NCBI GenBank assembly: GCA_019614645.1
Contig: JABWDB010000001.1
Location: 26,529,501-26,593,500, forward strand
Direction: 5' to 3'
From: Stratiolaelaps scimitus
Taxonomy: Eukaryota > Arthropoda > Arachnida > Mesostigmata > Laelapidae
Length of the DNA: 64,000 nucleotides
Part shown: piece by piece, positions 1-12,893 of the stretch
How positions within the stretch are numbered: position 1 is the stretch's first letter
Layout of the letters: each line of letters opens with the position of its first letter
The notes under the pieces: generated by a model
What the model saw: only the letters and a program-made list of their open reading frames with translations
The model's database searches: none
Told to the model about the DNA's origin: nothing
Position numbers and translations under genes: made by a program

Positions 1-2737
1 TTCAGTGATCTGACTGTTTGATTTGGCTTTGATAACTATATCGAGCCCTTTAATAATGTCGCAGGGAGACAGTCACCTTATGCAGGCTGAACTTCGAAAC
101 ATATACAAACCAAGCAACAAAGGAGAAACATGTACCAGTATGTTTAATACTTCGAACGCGGCCCCAATGGACCATTGACCCTCCGTACGATGTTCTAAGC
201 GCATACCCCGAAGATGTATTGCAAAGAATCCGTTGCAGAGGGACACTTTCATTCGAGACTATTCCCTCACATATATTATTCGAGATGTCGACGAGTGGTT
301 AGTGATCTCTCTCCTAGGCATCTCACGCCTACCCCCGGAGGCTGCCACTGTTTTCGTAGCTATCGTTCAGTTTACAGTTATTAGTTTGCGCAACAGCTGC
401 AGTTGTTGCGTATGATGTGCAGCAGCTCCACTGCTTCGTTAGCAACGATCTACTAAACTAGATTTATGTGAACGTATAGATACTATATTATAATATTTAT
501 CAACATTGTATAACGAAAGTATAAAAATGACGAATGGTATAAACAATCATTGTAATGTTATAATGTAATAAGTAACTCGCCTGAGGCAGTATAGTTTTGT
601 GTTTTGCAAGTTCGTCTATTGAGAGCTCTGTTCAAATCACTACTAAATCAATGATAGATTGAGCACTTGGTTGGCTGGCACCCGTGCGCTAGAACGACGG
701 TCTAGTGTTTCCTAAACGACTACCGTCGTAGGCTTCGATACATCCGCAGGTGCAGCGACTACTCAAGACGCTTCGAGTAGTCTCTAAGCACCTACCAGAT
801 GCTTACAGGAGGTCTTTATTTACACGTGCATGGAACTCCAAGCATTTGTAGTGGTGCAAACGGTTAACGATTACAAATCACATGTTGGCTTTGTCAGGCG
901 GTTTCGTGACAAATTCGCTCGTACGTATAGTCCAAGGTATCCTGTCGAAATCAGTTGTAAACAGTTGTAATTATTGATCCTAATGTATTGCTATACACAA
1001 GCCGTTTCGAGAATCCTTCGTTGATATTAATCATATCATCGCTGCCGAGGTACAATTCGTCATCTGAGTCAACAGCATCGACGCCGTGGCTAAAAATTGA
1101 TTCTTTTTCAACCATGAGCGGTAAATAGGCCGCGGGCTTCGTTAACAGATCCTTTCTACTTACCTCTGGTCGGATTCGTTCAATAGATACACCCGTCTAC
1201 CTCCGGGAACCCTTGCGCTTCCGTAATGTTTGAGCAGAACGATATGTTGCTATTTTTTTGTTTTTATTAATTTTGGCAACGTTCACCTACATTACACCTA
1301 ATAACTAAAACGGCGAAGCCGAATGACTGACAACTTGTCTTCTGGCGGTTAGATTTCTCAATAAGGCCTGTCGTTCGATTGCGTTCACCGCCGTGTAATA
1401 GCCAGCTAATCTGTGGGCTCTGAGCACGCCATCAGGCTGAGCCATTCCAGGTGTCGTATCAGAGATCGATGAGTAGATGAAACAAATTTTGTTATTTGTC
1501 TCTGACAGCAAGTCACTGAGCGCGCCGTGACAATCGCCGTATGAAATTGGGTAGGGTAGTTCGCTCGTCTCGTCCGTGGCCGCAGAGGCCATTGAATCGT
1601 TAATTAGTTACGCGCAATTGGTGGATCTCACCGTCTGATCCGGGTGATCCTGCTGCAGCCGCCCCGTGGCGCGAATTCAGCCCGTTGATCTGGGAGATTC
1701 AACATGCTTTCGCCTACACATTTCAACGGAATCAAGCTAGGAGTGGGACAATATCGGCACCGCATGTAATGTCGAGGTATTTGTCGACGCACCACCACAT
1801 GCGACACAATATTGGAAAGGGCAGGCGGGCGATACTGCGATTGCCCGTGGGAAATCGTCCCTCCGGCAAAAGACAATAATTAGCCACTGATTGGAAAAGT
1901 CCGCGCGCGCAAATAATTGAACGCACTTGAACGATGACGACGACGACGGCCCAGCGCATTAAACCACGCAGAATCGAGCTCTACTCGTTGCTTAGCGAAT
2001 TTGCAACGACAAATCCAACTGTGAAAAAGGTTTCTACAAATCCTCTCCTGGCCGAGAGAGAAGAGAGACTTTGTGGCTGAAGTGCAATTCTGCTAACTTC
2101 CAGGTTTCGGATAATATTTCGATTTAGACCACCATAACCACGCCTGGGATGGATACGTTAATGATTAATAATTCTAATCGTTTAATGGCTAGTGTTGCTC
2201 GATGATTAAATATAGAGCAATTTCCCGTTAAGGTGTTCCGATGCAATTTTCTCAATGGCATTGTGTCGAAAGCACGAAACGCCGGTTGTCAAAAATTACT
2301 GCTCCTGTTGGTTGCATCTTTCTCCGCCGCCGAAAATTCCGCCAGCGGAATCTCCTCTCCTTCGTTGATCATAGACACAAGTAAATTCTACCTCAGCCAT
2401 CTGACATTCGTAGGCGGGATACACGAACGGTACTTGAACGGCTTAACCTCAGAGAACTGCATCGTCCATTTGTGATGTGCTGGTGCTGATCCGTTGGACA
2501 GCCACCGGATGGACGGATACCGGCTCCTATTTCTAAATAAAAACGAACTCAACAAACGCGCGACGGTGGGTATTTCTTAAAGATTCGGTCACTTGTTATG
2601 CCTTCACTTTTACGTTGCTTGCCTGTACCTAGCTGAGTGTCCTTCAATAGTGGCTAATATAAGGATCAACATAAATTATATATGCATCATGTATCACCTA
2701 TCCACTGTGGTGAAATTATACCACAACATATACCACC

Positions 2738-2765
<28 letters not shown>
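2738..2765. repeat. (AT)n microsatellite
   Basis: Uninterrupted alternating A/T run of 28 bases. Confidence 0.95.
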
Positions 2766-2768
<3 letters not shown>

Positions 2769-3104
2769 ATATCCGCCTACTGAGAGAAAACAAGTAAAAA
2801 TGTTCCGACTTCGTTCTACAGCTGGATATCGCCGTTCCCCCATTTCTCAGTACTCTCAGCGGTGCCATGATCAAAAATTGTAGACGAACCATCAACGCCT
2901 CAACCGGCAATAGTCACAGCCAACTACTACCACTGCATGGCCGGTAATGTTGATGATGCTGACGATGACCGCTACAACTCCGGCGTTGCTAGCTAGCCGT
3001 GGAGGTGTCGGTGCTGCTGCTGCTGCTGTTGCAGCTATTATTATTTGCGTGCAAAAATCACTTGAGAATACTTATGATCATCGGCATTATATAACACACT
3101 CCTT

Positions 3105-3169
3105 GATTATTACTATTATTATTATTATTACTATTATTCATTTGATTATTATTATTATTATTATTATTA
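3105..3169. repeat. Interrupted (ATT)n microsatellite
   Basis: Two blocks of ATT trinucleotides separated by a short unique spacer around 3131-3144. Confidence 0.9.
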
Positions 3170-3290
3170 ATACTTGACGCCTGAATCAAGTACTACTCAA
3201 TGTGATTACTACACTGTGTCCATCTAATGGATGTTCTTCCTTTCGTTCGCCGCTGTCATTTTTTGTTGCTGTCGTTGGGCTTGTGATATT

Positions 3291-3311
3291 GTGTGTGTGT
3301 GTGCGTGTGCG
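3291..3311. repeat. (GT)n microsatellite
   Basis: GT dinucleotides with GTGC interruptions. Confidence 0.9.
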
Positions 3312-5877
3312 TTTGTGTATCAAAGGATACCTGTACCCAACAGTACGGAGTCTGCTGCTCATTTCGACAACAAGTGACAATGTTAGCACTTCATATTTTT
3401 CATGTTTCATTTTTTTGCATTATATTCGGTTTACTACCCGGAGCTACACAGGCGGCCGATAACCGCAGTGGCTGATCGAGATACTGTACAATATTGCTCT
3501 GCAATTCTACCTTCTAGTGTGCCGATTGTGATGCAGACATAGAGATCAACGATGGACAGGCTGGCCATATCGATGTATCCAAAACAGCGTGACGCTGCAC
3601 GCGGTGGTCAATCCCCATTAATCGCTTTTTTATACTCGGGCACAATGTTTATTATATATGCATTTATATTATATTTATTTCGTCGCCATCTCGTTCAATT
3701 TCAATTCTGCTGGTTGTCCGCGTCATGTCCAGCATAAAAAAAATCACCGTCATCACTTACGGCGCTGGCCGACGGACTATAACCATGACGGCTGTGGACG
3801 TGTCGATCCCGCTGCTCAGCTGCTAAAAACAAGTCGGGAAGGTTCGGTTAAGTTCCATTTCGTATGTCAACTATGATGGTGATTATTATTATTACGATAA
3901 CAATAATCGTATAATTAATTATTGCAAAATGATGCGCGCTTCACTGCGCTGCTAAGAAGTGAGCGCATCTCTGCTTAGTGTCATAATAACTAGTATATAA
4001 TTAGGTGTAAGTTTATGGCTGATATCGTTGAGCTTTGCTGTTGTGCGCGTTCCGTCCTTCTAAACAAGTTTCTTTGTTAAAGAGACGAATCGTATTACAA
4101 TATTTGCACGAGTTTGGCAAATTATACTGTGGCTGAACCGAGTTACCGTTTCGTCAGAGAAGCCCGTCAAACCGAGCTATACCCTTGGTCATTCATTCAC
4201 AATACTGTAAGTACATGGCGCAGACATGTTTCCAATGTACCATATGATAAGGCTCTATTCGAATTCGAATCTAAACACTCATTATGTATAAAAGATCTAA
4301 TTAGCGGTTATTCTGTGCCAGCTAATCAATTCGAGTTAAAATAACAGCGAACGAGTGACTGAACATAAATGTCTTGTGCTAATATTTATATGCGCGTTTG
4401 AGCGGAGCTGATAATTGCGAACAAAATTTCACGATAATTCCAGCTATATTTGCGTGTCACTTTGTTTCAGTAAAATGGTATAGTGACGCTGTGTCGTTAT
4501 TGAATTCATAGTAGAAATAACGTTTTGGGAGCCCGAATTTTCTAATGCTACTAATGATGCAACCGTTGATATCCTGGCCTGGTTCAGATCAGCATCCAAC
4601 CGTAACGAAAGCGCCGTACCGCACTTGAGAAGATCTATAATGAAAAATCATTGACGCCATAGCTTGATGACGATGCTAGGGTGTCACTGTCGATCGCATT
4701 TTTTCTTCATGGTGCTCCGTATACCTCACGTTATGGATATTTTTGATGGATAGTGATTCGATTTACAGTGTGCCTGTCGAAATCGTGTTCACACTGAAAC
4801 GTGATTAGGTGTAGCTGATCATCAGTGGCTGTTGCTGGCGCTGGCTCATCCCCTTTGCGTGCATCAGCCTATATAGCTCGGACTGACGTCAACGAACTTT
4901 GGCAAATATAACCCGAGCCGATGTCTTGTGCACTTATTATGTACTTTATATATATATAGAGAGTCGATAGATAAGGGAAACGTTGTCTCCCCAAGACCAC
5001 GTTGGATCTTCGCGTCTAAAGAGCGCCATCTTTTGTTTTAATATCTTGTCCGCGATCTGTCTCCGATACTGATTCTACTATCTATCTCAATAATTGATGC
5101 GTGTGGCATACTGGGTCGTTACAACTACTGCTTTGACATCTGGTAGGTATCACATCAAGGGCGAGAAGATTCCCTTAGTAAACCTTTCTTTTCTCAAATA
5201 CAATGGACTACTAGCGCATCTACAGAGAAAAGAACACCTTAATAATAATTATGCCTTCCACCAGCTTTGTCCTGTTTCGACAATATAATCGTTGTTCGCG
5301 TAAATCCGAAATGATTTTCTTCAGTATTCGTGAACGATGCCAGAAACATTTCAACGTGGGCATGCGCTTTTGTCGATAGTTTTCTTTGTTCTGTAAAACA
5401 TTGGTCTCCTAGTCTCTCTCAGTGTCTTTCTATCTATGTTCGGCTCTCTTGCTCGTCTTGTTCTTGATGGCGCATTGGCAAAAGGATATCAGTGGTCGCT
5501 TAACTGGCTATGCCTTTACGTATCGTTACAAGCTGTAACTGACTGAATAGGATCATCGTCATTATCAACATCAAGCGTAATGCGATTAATAACTACAACA
5601 TTAATCGCAGTAATGAATAGTATCATGATGTTGTCGTCAAGCTTTTTTTTAGTTTGGAACTATGCTTACCATAAAGCTGATGTCGCTGACAGTCGCTTCG
5701 ATGATTAATCGCATTGTGACAGTCTCGGCTCTAGCTGCCGTCATTGATGCTGCAGTGGTGCCACAACAATATGATGGCCGTATGAGTGTGCTATAATATT
5801 GTTACTACGCCACTTTACGATACTTTCGAAGAAATTGCTGACATTACTTGCTTGTACTGTTGTTGTTGTTATGATTA

Positions 5878-5892
5878 ATACTACTGTTATTA
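5878..5892 (+). repeat. Left target-site duplication of LINE copy 1
   Basis: The 15 bases ATACTACTGTTATTA occur here and again, identically, at 6110-6124. The neighbouring bases differ on both sides. The pair exactly brackets the GC-rich LINE fragment, as expected from target-primed reverse transcription. Confidence 0.85.
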
Positions 5893-6109
5893 GTTCGCTG
5901 TGCCCTCTCACGGCGAACTTCCTCGAGGGGGTCTACCACAGGTTGATCCGCGCCACCGGGGACAAGCGCGCTGGCTCTTTCCTCCTGCAGCGCCTGTCCC
6001 TCGCTGTGCAGAGAGGCAATGCCATCGCCTTCCTCGGGACGTTGTCGTCCTCACCCCCCCCCCCCACCCCCATAATCCCTAGAAATTCCGACCTATTGTA
6101 ACGTTTAAT
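5893..6109 (+). mobile_element. 5'-truncated non-LTR retrotransposon (LINE), copy 1
   Basis: A 217-bp GC-rich island in AT-rich DNA, with a perfect 15-bp target-site duplication on each side. It encodes the last ~50 residues of a retrotransposon open frame. The core motif FLLQRLSLAVQRGNAIAF is also encoded by the inverted copy at 16606-16793. It resembles the C-terminal end of non-LTR reverse-transcriptase proteins of arthropods; that family link is from memory and not a search. A poly-C tract (about 6054-6070) has shifted the frame relative to copy 2, whose frame ends at the TAG in CCCTAG. A short 3' UTR follows. Both edges are defined by the duplication: the 5' end is truncated and the 3' end reads CGTTTAAT. 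It is dead on arrival and non-autonomous. Confidence 0.8.
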
Positions 6110-6124
6110 ATACTACTGTTATTA
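6110..6124 (+). repeat. Right target-site duplication of LINE copy 1
   Basis: Identical over 15 bases to 5878-5892. It runs directly into a (TTA)n tract ending near 6135. Confidence 0.85.
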
Positions 6125-7907
6125 TTATTATTATTTTGTATTTTTAGTTATTCGACCCCATGCGAATTATGCGGGCAGCTCTCTGTTGTTGACAAATCAG
6201 AGTCGGCAATTTGTCTGACAAGACAAGACATGAATGAGAAAGAGACCCGTCACAGGCGCGTGTGTTCATAGTGAATCAAGATGAGAATGCTTTTGAATGG
6301 GACTTGGACGGACGCACGCGCGCGGACTTGAAAGCAGGCGGGCGCAGATAAATAGACAGATTGTTCTCATGGAATCACTAAGCAGATTTGCTCTACAATA
6401 TATCTCTATTACGATTAATGATAAGTGTAGTGGAGCGCGAAACTACGCCGTACAGGATTTGTGTGATTCGTTCACTCGTCTGTTGCTGATCGTTAACAAT
6501 GACATTTTATTGTCTGTCATTACGATGGTTGTTCATTATAGTCGACTACGACCTCGACAATGGGATTTCGAGTTCGCGTCGCGGGTATCTCGTGTAAGGC
6601 TGATATGATGATTGTTATGCTATTGAACTTGAGTCACGTTGTAAATGCTAAGGGATTCATTCGGACGCGGAATATAGATCGGCTGTTGAAAATATGCTAC
6701 ATCTCTCTCATCTCTCGATAATACTCGGACCAAGTGATATCGCTGACGTACGTGACTGTAGGTACTTTTATAATTGACATATATTATATATAGCAATCAG
6801 AACTAAAGCATTACAAAAGAACTGCCATACCTACAGCTTCAGGGACCGCGTCCGCGTTATTTGCCACACATATCGGCCATATATTCGCTCATATATGTGA
6901 GATTATATTATAGCCACATTGTAGCCACTCATAACTGTAGTGACAAAATGCCAACTTGATTATCCATCACGACAATGGGCAAATGAGGAAGCACAAACGG
7001 ATTGCTCGCTGCACCCCACTGACAAGCCGAAGATAATCAACAACAGTGTGCCTATCCCAGCAACAAGCGCTGTATTTATTCAAAAATCTGTTACACCGCT
7101 TCATTCCTGTCCTCCCATCAGCCGTCGTCTCCGATTTGTCCGCCGATGTTTCCGGATGTATGAGCTAGAATGCGGCTACGTAAGTCAAACGAGATAAAAC
7201 ACAGCGTGGCAAGCCATCCAGCAGCGATTGACTGGTCACTCGATGTCTGAAGCTTAAAAAGGGGACGTCCGTGAATCCCTTCACGGAGATTTATCCGCGG
7301 TGCGAGTCGGCGTTGAGCAGAAGCTGGCGCCGCAGCGGCCCCCGCCACTGCTACCGGCGTTTATTGTCGCTGGTCGTTCGCCTGACGATGCTAGCTTTTG
7401 AGCCGTCACACACAGCAAACACTAAGTTGTTGCTTGGCCATTCCTCTTCCTGCTGCGTATCCCAGGGGAATATGCCACGGCGGTTTGATTTTTTCCCGAC
7501 GTTTCGTCTGGGCCCTGAGTTGCCTTTGCAATGCAGGACACCAGCGGGAGGAGTAGAGCGTTGGTAGCCTTCGTTTCGGCTTGTGTGTGTGTGTCCGTAC
7601 CGCGTATTAAGCATTTCAACAGAAACGGGCGCACTTTGAAAAAGGCACCTCTGTAGCTCTCTGTATTGAAGTGAATGCTGTGAGGGCAAAGGTTTGTTGT
7701 GGGGTTTGGCGGCGATTTGAAAGATGTTTCGACGATAGAAGAATCAGATGATGACTATTCCCACGTGTTGTGGCCATTGGGTGAATATGATAACTTAGCG
7801 AAAAACAAATGGAGGGATGTGGGTTTCCACCAATGGACGCGTGCTTTGTTTCGAATAGATAGATGACGACTTGAACCCACTCCCTAATAGGAATGATTGA
7901 CTTACTT

Positions 7908-7930
7908 TATTATTATTATTATTATTATTT
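7908..7930. repeat. (ATT)n microsatellite
   Basis: Seven to eight consecutive ATT units. Confidence 0.95.
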
Positions 7931-10101
7931 CATATGCATATTGTGCTTGGTACAGAAGAACGATGAGGTTCGCCGACATCGTCTAATCAAACAACGTTGT
8001 GCGAAGTCAGCTGTCGACGACGCGGCAACCTCTCTAGCGGGGGCACATAAACGTATATAAGCCTGTGCTGTTTAAGCTCATTAAAACGAGTTCATCGCAG
8101 CCTCGCAGTAATCACCGTACAGTAGCGACTATCGATGCTTTGATGCGTCGTCATTACCTTGGACTATTATACCACTACTACACTACAATCTGCGTTAAAA
8201 TGTAGGCAGATAACGAAGGGAACGTTTTGCGAAACAGCGCATCCCACATCGAGCGGAGTCGTGAGGAGTTTGTAGCGAAATATCAACGAAGGTAATCACT
8301 TTTCTCCACGCGTCACAGGGTTCTCTGTTCTCGTTCGCCTTCGTCGTGGCTTTTTTCAAACATTTGATCGTACTGGACACCTGTCTAGAGAAAGTTGACC
8401 GCACGAACAATTGCCGAAGCCGTTGAAGAAACGGAGGCGATCGAACGTGCTTGCGACAGGCGCCAGCGCCATTTGTCTTCGTTCTGATTACGCGATTGGT
8501 TTACGAACGGCGGCCGAGAAATTGCCGAATATAGTCCAAGGAAATTTCTGGGTTAGATCCATAGAATACAGAAGCTCAGGGTTCGTGATTGTGACGAGAG
8601 GTCTCGGACTTCGCTGGAAAACATCGTTCCCTCGACAGGCGGCTATTTTCGTTGGAAATCACTGCGTTTAGCACAAGAGAGGGAAAATCGTAGGCAGGTT
8701 TGGCTGGAGCTTTCCTCTGGCTGGCGTTAATACCGGGATTGTCCTCATTGGACGAAAAGTTGACTGGATGAAAAAGATGACTGTTTGTTTTGAGAGCAAA
8801 CATTTGATACCCATGTAACGATGTCAAACCATTCTACCTCGGCTATTAACGAGACAAAGCAATTTCCGTTAATGTTAAGACTCTGAATTCATAGGGGTAA
8901 CACTTCCCTGCTCCGTGAGCGAGGAGGTTTGTGTACAATCGTCAGTGTATAGTTCTGGTGGGTTTGTCTGTGTGTGTGTGTGTATTGAATGAAGTGCATT
9001 GGATATTGGTTCACGCTGGGGAGGTCACTGCGGCAAACTGGGCCAATTCCTTTCACGAAATAGAACTTGGATCTCATTGCACGAATGTCTTCGGGTTGAG
9101 CTCTACGAGGCTACTCATGAATTTCGCTTTGATTCGTTTTCAAGTATTACATTATTTAATAATCATTTGATTACGCTATCCCTGAGGACAATGTCGCCAA
9201 GTCCGTGAACGAACTCAAAGGGTGGCGCTCACGAATGAGTTGATTGGGGAATTGGGTAGCTGCGAGTCCGATAACACCTACTAGGTACAAATACAGTGTG
9301 TAGGCTGCATTGTGTGTATCACGAAAGGATCGTTCCACACGGGCTAGGACATCGTAGTGGTCAGGTTGATCGTACTGCTCTGAACGAATTGACGCCTTCA
9401 AACGTCGAAGTCTTCCCGCTTCATCCTGCTTGGCTGGCTGATCTAGATTCAGCTTCACTAGTCAATATCCCTCTCACAAAGTCGTCGTCCGCGTATCGCA
9501 CCCCGTTACGGTAACGTTATAATACTCCAATGTCGATGCCCCCCGGTGATCCACCTTCCGCTAGCAGCAATAGCGGGAAGGGCCGCAGCAGCAAGAGCAG
9601 GACTAATATCCACACAATGGCTGTCTGGTGTCGGCGCTGTCGATTTCGACTTACTTTTGTCAATCTTAGACAAATATTAGCTGCGCGCTGTAATGCGATG
9701 TGATGTCTCGTGTTTGGAGCCGGCGTTATTACCGACCTGCTGTGGCTGTTCCTGCTGGCCAAACTGTCCACGTCTATCAGCCTGACTGACTGCCTCACTG
9801 AGTGACTGATTCAGTCAATCCGTAACGTCTGTTTGGTGTTGAGTGCGACCAGGGGCAGGGTGGATGTGGACGCAAAGATCTGCTGCTGCTGCTCCTGCAG
9901 ATGCATCCCTCTGCATTGTTCGTTGCGAGGGGCCGATGCGATTGGTTGCCACGTAGGTAGACGTGGACAGACGTAGCAACCGACACGAATTTGATGATAG
10001 TCACACAGATAGCTGCAGATGAAAATCATCTCGCTGAAGTCGCCCAGCCGGCTGCTTGCCCGGTGGTGTTATTCCTGCGGGGTAGCGAGCGTGTCTAGGC
10101 G

Positions 10102-10104
<3 letters not shown>

Positions 10105-10136
<32 letters not shown>
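10105..10136. repeat. (AT)n microsatellite
   Basis: 32-base pure alternating TA run. Confidence 0.95.
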
Positions 10137-10139
<3 letters not shown>

Positions 10140-11210
10140 CCATATGTGTTGATATATGAGGAGCTCACTGTCGCATTCTCGATCCGCTGACTGCCGATTG
10201 GATGCAGGCTTGAGGGTGATGCACTCAGGGCAGATCGTCAGCAGCATCCGTACCAGGTTACCTGTTACCGCCAATCCAGATGTTAGTCGTCGTCGCCGCC
10301 GCCGTCATCCATATTTGAAAACATGATATTGTTACTTGCAGCACTTCCCAATGCGCCGTATGAATAGAATCTACAAAATACATTGCGCTGCCATGGCTGG
10401 CTTGCGGGCGGCCACTCTACATCGAACGACTTCGCAGAGCTGTGCTGTGTCTGGCCGGGGGAGTTCGCAAGTGAAAAAAATAGTTGTCGCCACGAAACGG
10501 CCATACGCGCTCGTCTGACAACTGTGCTGTTACTGCTGACAACTGTGAAATATTGAAACACGCTCGTGGTGACACCTGGGTCATCGTCAATCGTACAAGT
10601 TATCACTGCTCGCCCCTTGACTAATAAAACACTGTTGCAACCATTGACTGCCCCCCGCCCCCCTCCTCTCCGCCCCTTGGCGAAAACATTAGAAAATAGC
10701 GGTGTCGTTGACTGTAAGCCGAAAAGCGATCGATGGAAAGTCGGCACGAACGGCGGATGTTTGTTAGTTGTTAGGATTCGAACGTAGTCTCAGTATGCGG
10801 GGTATTTAGTGCTCGTTCGAACGGGGACCACGATCTATCAGGGGGGAGATATATTTCAAGGGCTGTGTTGTTTTCTTTTTTGTTGTACAGCCAGGAGCTG
10901 TGTACTGCTGACCGTGAATGATAAACACGAATTATTGTCACTGTGAGAGATACAACAATTTGACGTCTTTTGCCATAGCGTTTGTTTATATATGATCTGT
11001 TGATATGGGTTGCGTTTTTTTTCCGTTCACCGTATTTACATCTCGGTGCAATGACGTTCATCGACGTTCAGCTATGCGATACAATTGGAATTTTTCTATC
11101 TTTTTTTTGCGCCTGACAATCGAATGTCAGCTAGCATTGAAGCCTAACCTCGGGTAATCGTAGTCTGTGTTTTTTAAGATCATCCCCAAGCAATCAATGC
11201 TCTACAAATT

Positions 11211-11237
11211 ATAATAATAATAATAATTATTATTATA
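11211..11237. repeat. Palindromic ATA/TAT tract
   Basis: A run of ATA units switches to a run of TTA units, giving a self-complementary sequence that could form a small hairpin. Confidence 0.85.
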
Positions 11238-11995
11238 AGAGCTATATAGGACGTATCAGCATTATATCAGGTGAGGCTGTTCGAAAGTTGACCTCTCGTT
11301 CATCTTCCTGCGATGTCGCATCATTGAACACATCGGCGAATTTTAATCAATCCTGAGTCAAGACCCTTCGATAAGTTTCACCCTTCGTAAATCAGTTATC
11401 ATAAATATGCGAAAAATATGAATGCATAATAATTCGAGGTCGAAAACAGGTAACGATACGCGTTTGACATTGTGTATCAGTCTCGGCAACATTTCCAGGA
11501 GTCGTCATCGGTCAGGATGAGATCGACTTCGTCAGGTCGAACGCTCGCAGCCTCTTGTATCAGCGAGACTTTTGCCTCCTGATTGCTGATGAACAGGACG
11601 GCGCAGCAGGATTCATTTCACCGGCGGCGCGTTTTTCGATTCACATTGATTCTTATCCACTTGTCTCGGTGGGCTCCGAGTAGAGCCTGCCTGATGACAC
11701 CGATTGCGATAGGTAAAACAGCTGCTAGAAGCGTGTTAATCATGTGTTAGCATAAATGGTAACATGACAAACGCCAATTGACGGATGGATGAAACTGAGC
11801 GAGCGAGATAGAAAACGAACCGACGCACGGATGCACGGGAGGAGACCGTAAGAATCATTGACGGCGTTATCGAGTGACTCTGCGCTAGTGTCTCTGTGTG
11901 TGCGTGTTTGTGCTATGCCTCTCCGCGCACATTGTTAGCAGCCAGCCGGTTGCAAAAGCTATGGAAAAATCTATCCCGGGCTTCTAGCACCGTTC

Positions 11996-11996
<1 letters not shown>

Positions 11997-12030
<34 letters not shown>
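11997..12030. repeat. (GCC)n trinucleotide repeat
   Basis: About eleven perfect GCC units, the longest GC-only triplet run in the window. It is followed by AGC/AAC-rich sequence to about 12100. Confidence 0.95.
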
Positions 12031-12031
<1 letters not shown>

Positions 12032-12749
12032 ACGCCTCCACACCTCAGTGTCATTGAACAACAACAGTAGCAGCCGCAGCAGCAACAGCAACGAGAATCA
12101 TGCTGACAGGAACACAATCAAACGATCGAGGGATTGTGCCCCTTCATCACAGGCACAGCTCCCACAAGCCACCCCCTCCCCCCGCCCTACCGTTGCCGGC
12201 GAATTTTTTGATCTTGTTCCCAGTGTTGTCATTGTTGTTGTTGTTATTGTTGCTGTTGTCGTCGTGGTGTGTTTTTGTTGCTACTGCCATCACTGGTGTT
12301 AACGTGGTTTGCGCCAACCCCGTTGGTCAGTTCGTCACGATCATTCGATCGTACCCACAAAGCACAAGCATATCTGCAAGTGGGACGCGACGCCATATCG
12401 AATTGTTGACAGCAGAAGCAGCAGCAGCAACAACGGTGACAGCGGCGGCGACGGCGGCGGCCCTAGCGATTGTTGCAGACCCAACGACAGTCATCGCTCG
12501 CTCGCTCCGCCGCGCGCTCAAAGACGAAAACCTGACTTCGCACTAAAAACATCGTTTGCACCTCATGCGACTGCTAGCACCGCTGCGTCTCATGTCGTTG
12601 AGGTGGTGCCGATGGTGGTTAGCAGATAGGGAAATACGCTAATACCGCTGACTACTGCCTCGCTGCCTCGGTGAGGATGATCTACTGCGATTACTACGCT
12701 TACTATTGCTATTATATCCTGCCTAAACGCCGCTAAGAACTGCTGGAAG

Positions 12750-12770
12750 CGGCGGCGGCGGCGGCGGCGG
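12750..12770. repeat. (GGC)n trinucleotide repeat
   Basis: Seven GGC units, 0.7 kb from the (GCC)n tract and in the opposite orientation. Confidence 0.95.
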
Positions 12771-12849
12771 TGATTGAATCGTCGAGCCGAATCGGCTCGT
12801 CATGAAAACTGCGCCAGTGAAAAATACATTATTTTCCTTTTGGTTTTTA

Positions 12850-12893
12850 TTGTTGTTGTTGTTGTGGTTGCGGTTGTTGTTGTTATTATATAT
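12850..12893. repeat. (TTG)n-rich tract
   Basis: Imperfect TTG repeats. They create Leu-rich frames on one strand and Asn/Gln-rich frames on the other. Confidence 0.85.

Larger units (their letters stand above)
1..5877. other. Non-coding stretch, no gene recognised
   Basis: Open frames here are short, mostly lack ATG starts and overlap low-complexity tracts. I recognise no protein family and no RNA gene. The stretch holds an (AT)n tract, interrupted (ATT)n and (GT)n tracts listed separately. A minus-strand open frame of 95 codons (1305-1592) shows no domain I can name. Confidence 0.6.

Noticed and set aside
10283..10747. 154-codon minus frame with an Asp/Gly-rich end
   Set aside because: It starts at a non-ATG codon, ends in a GCC/GTC repeat, and has no family resemblance.
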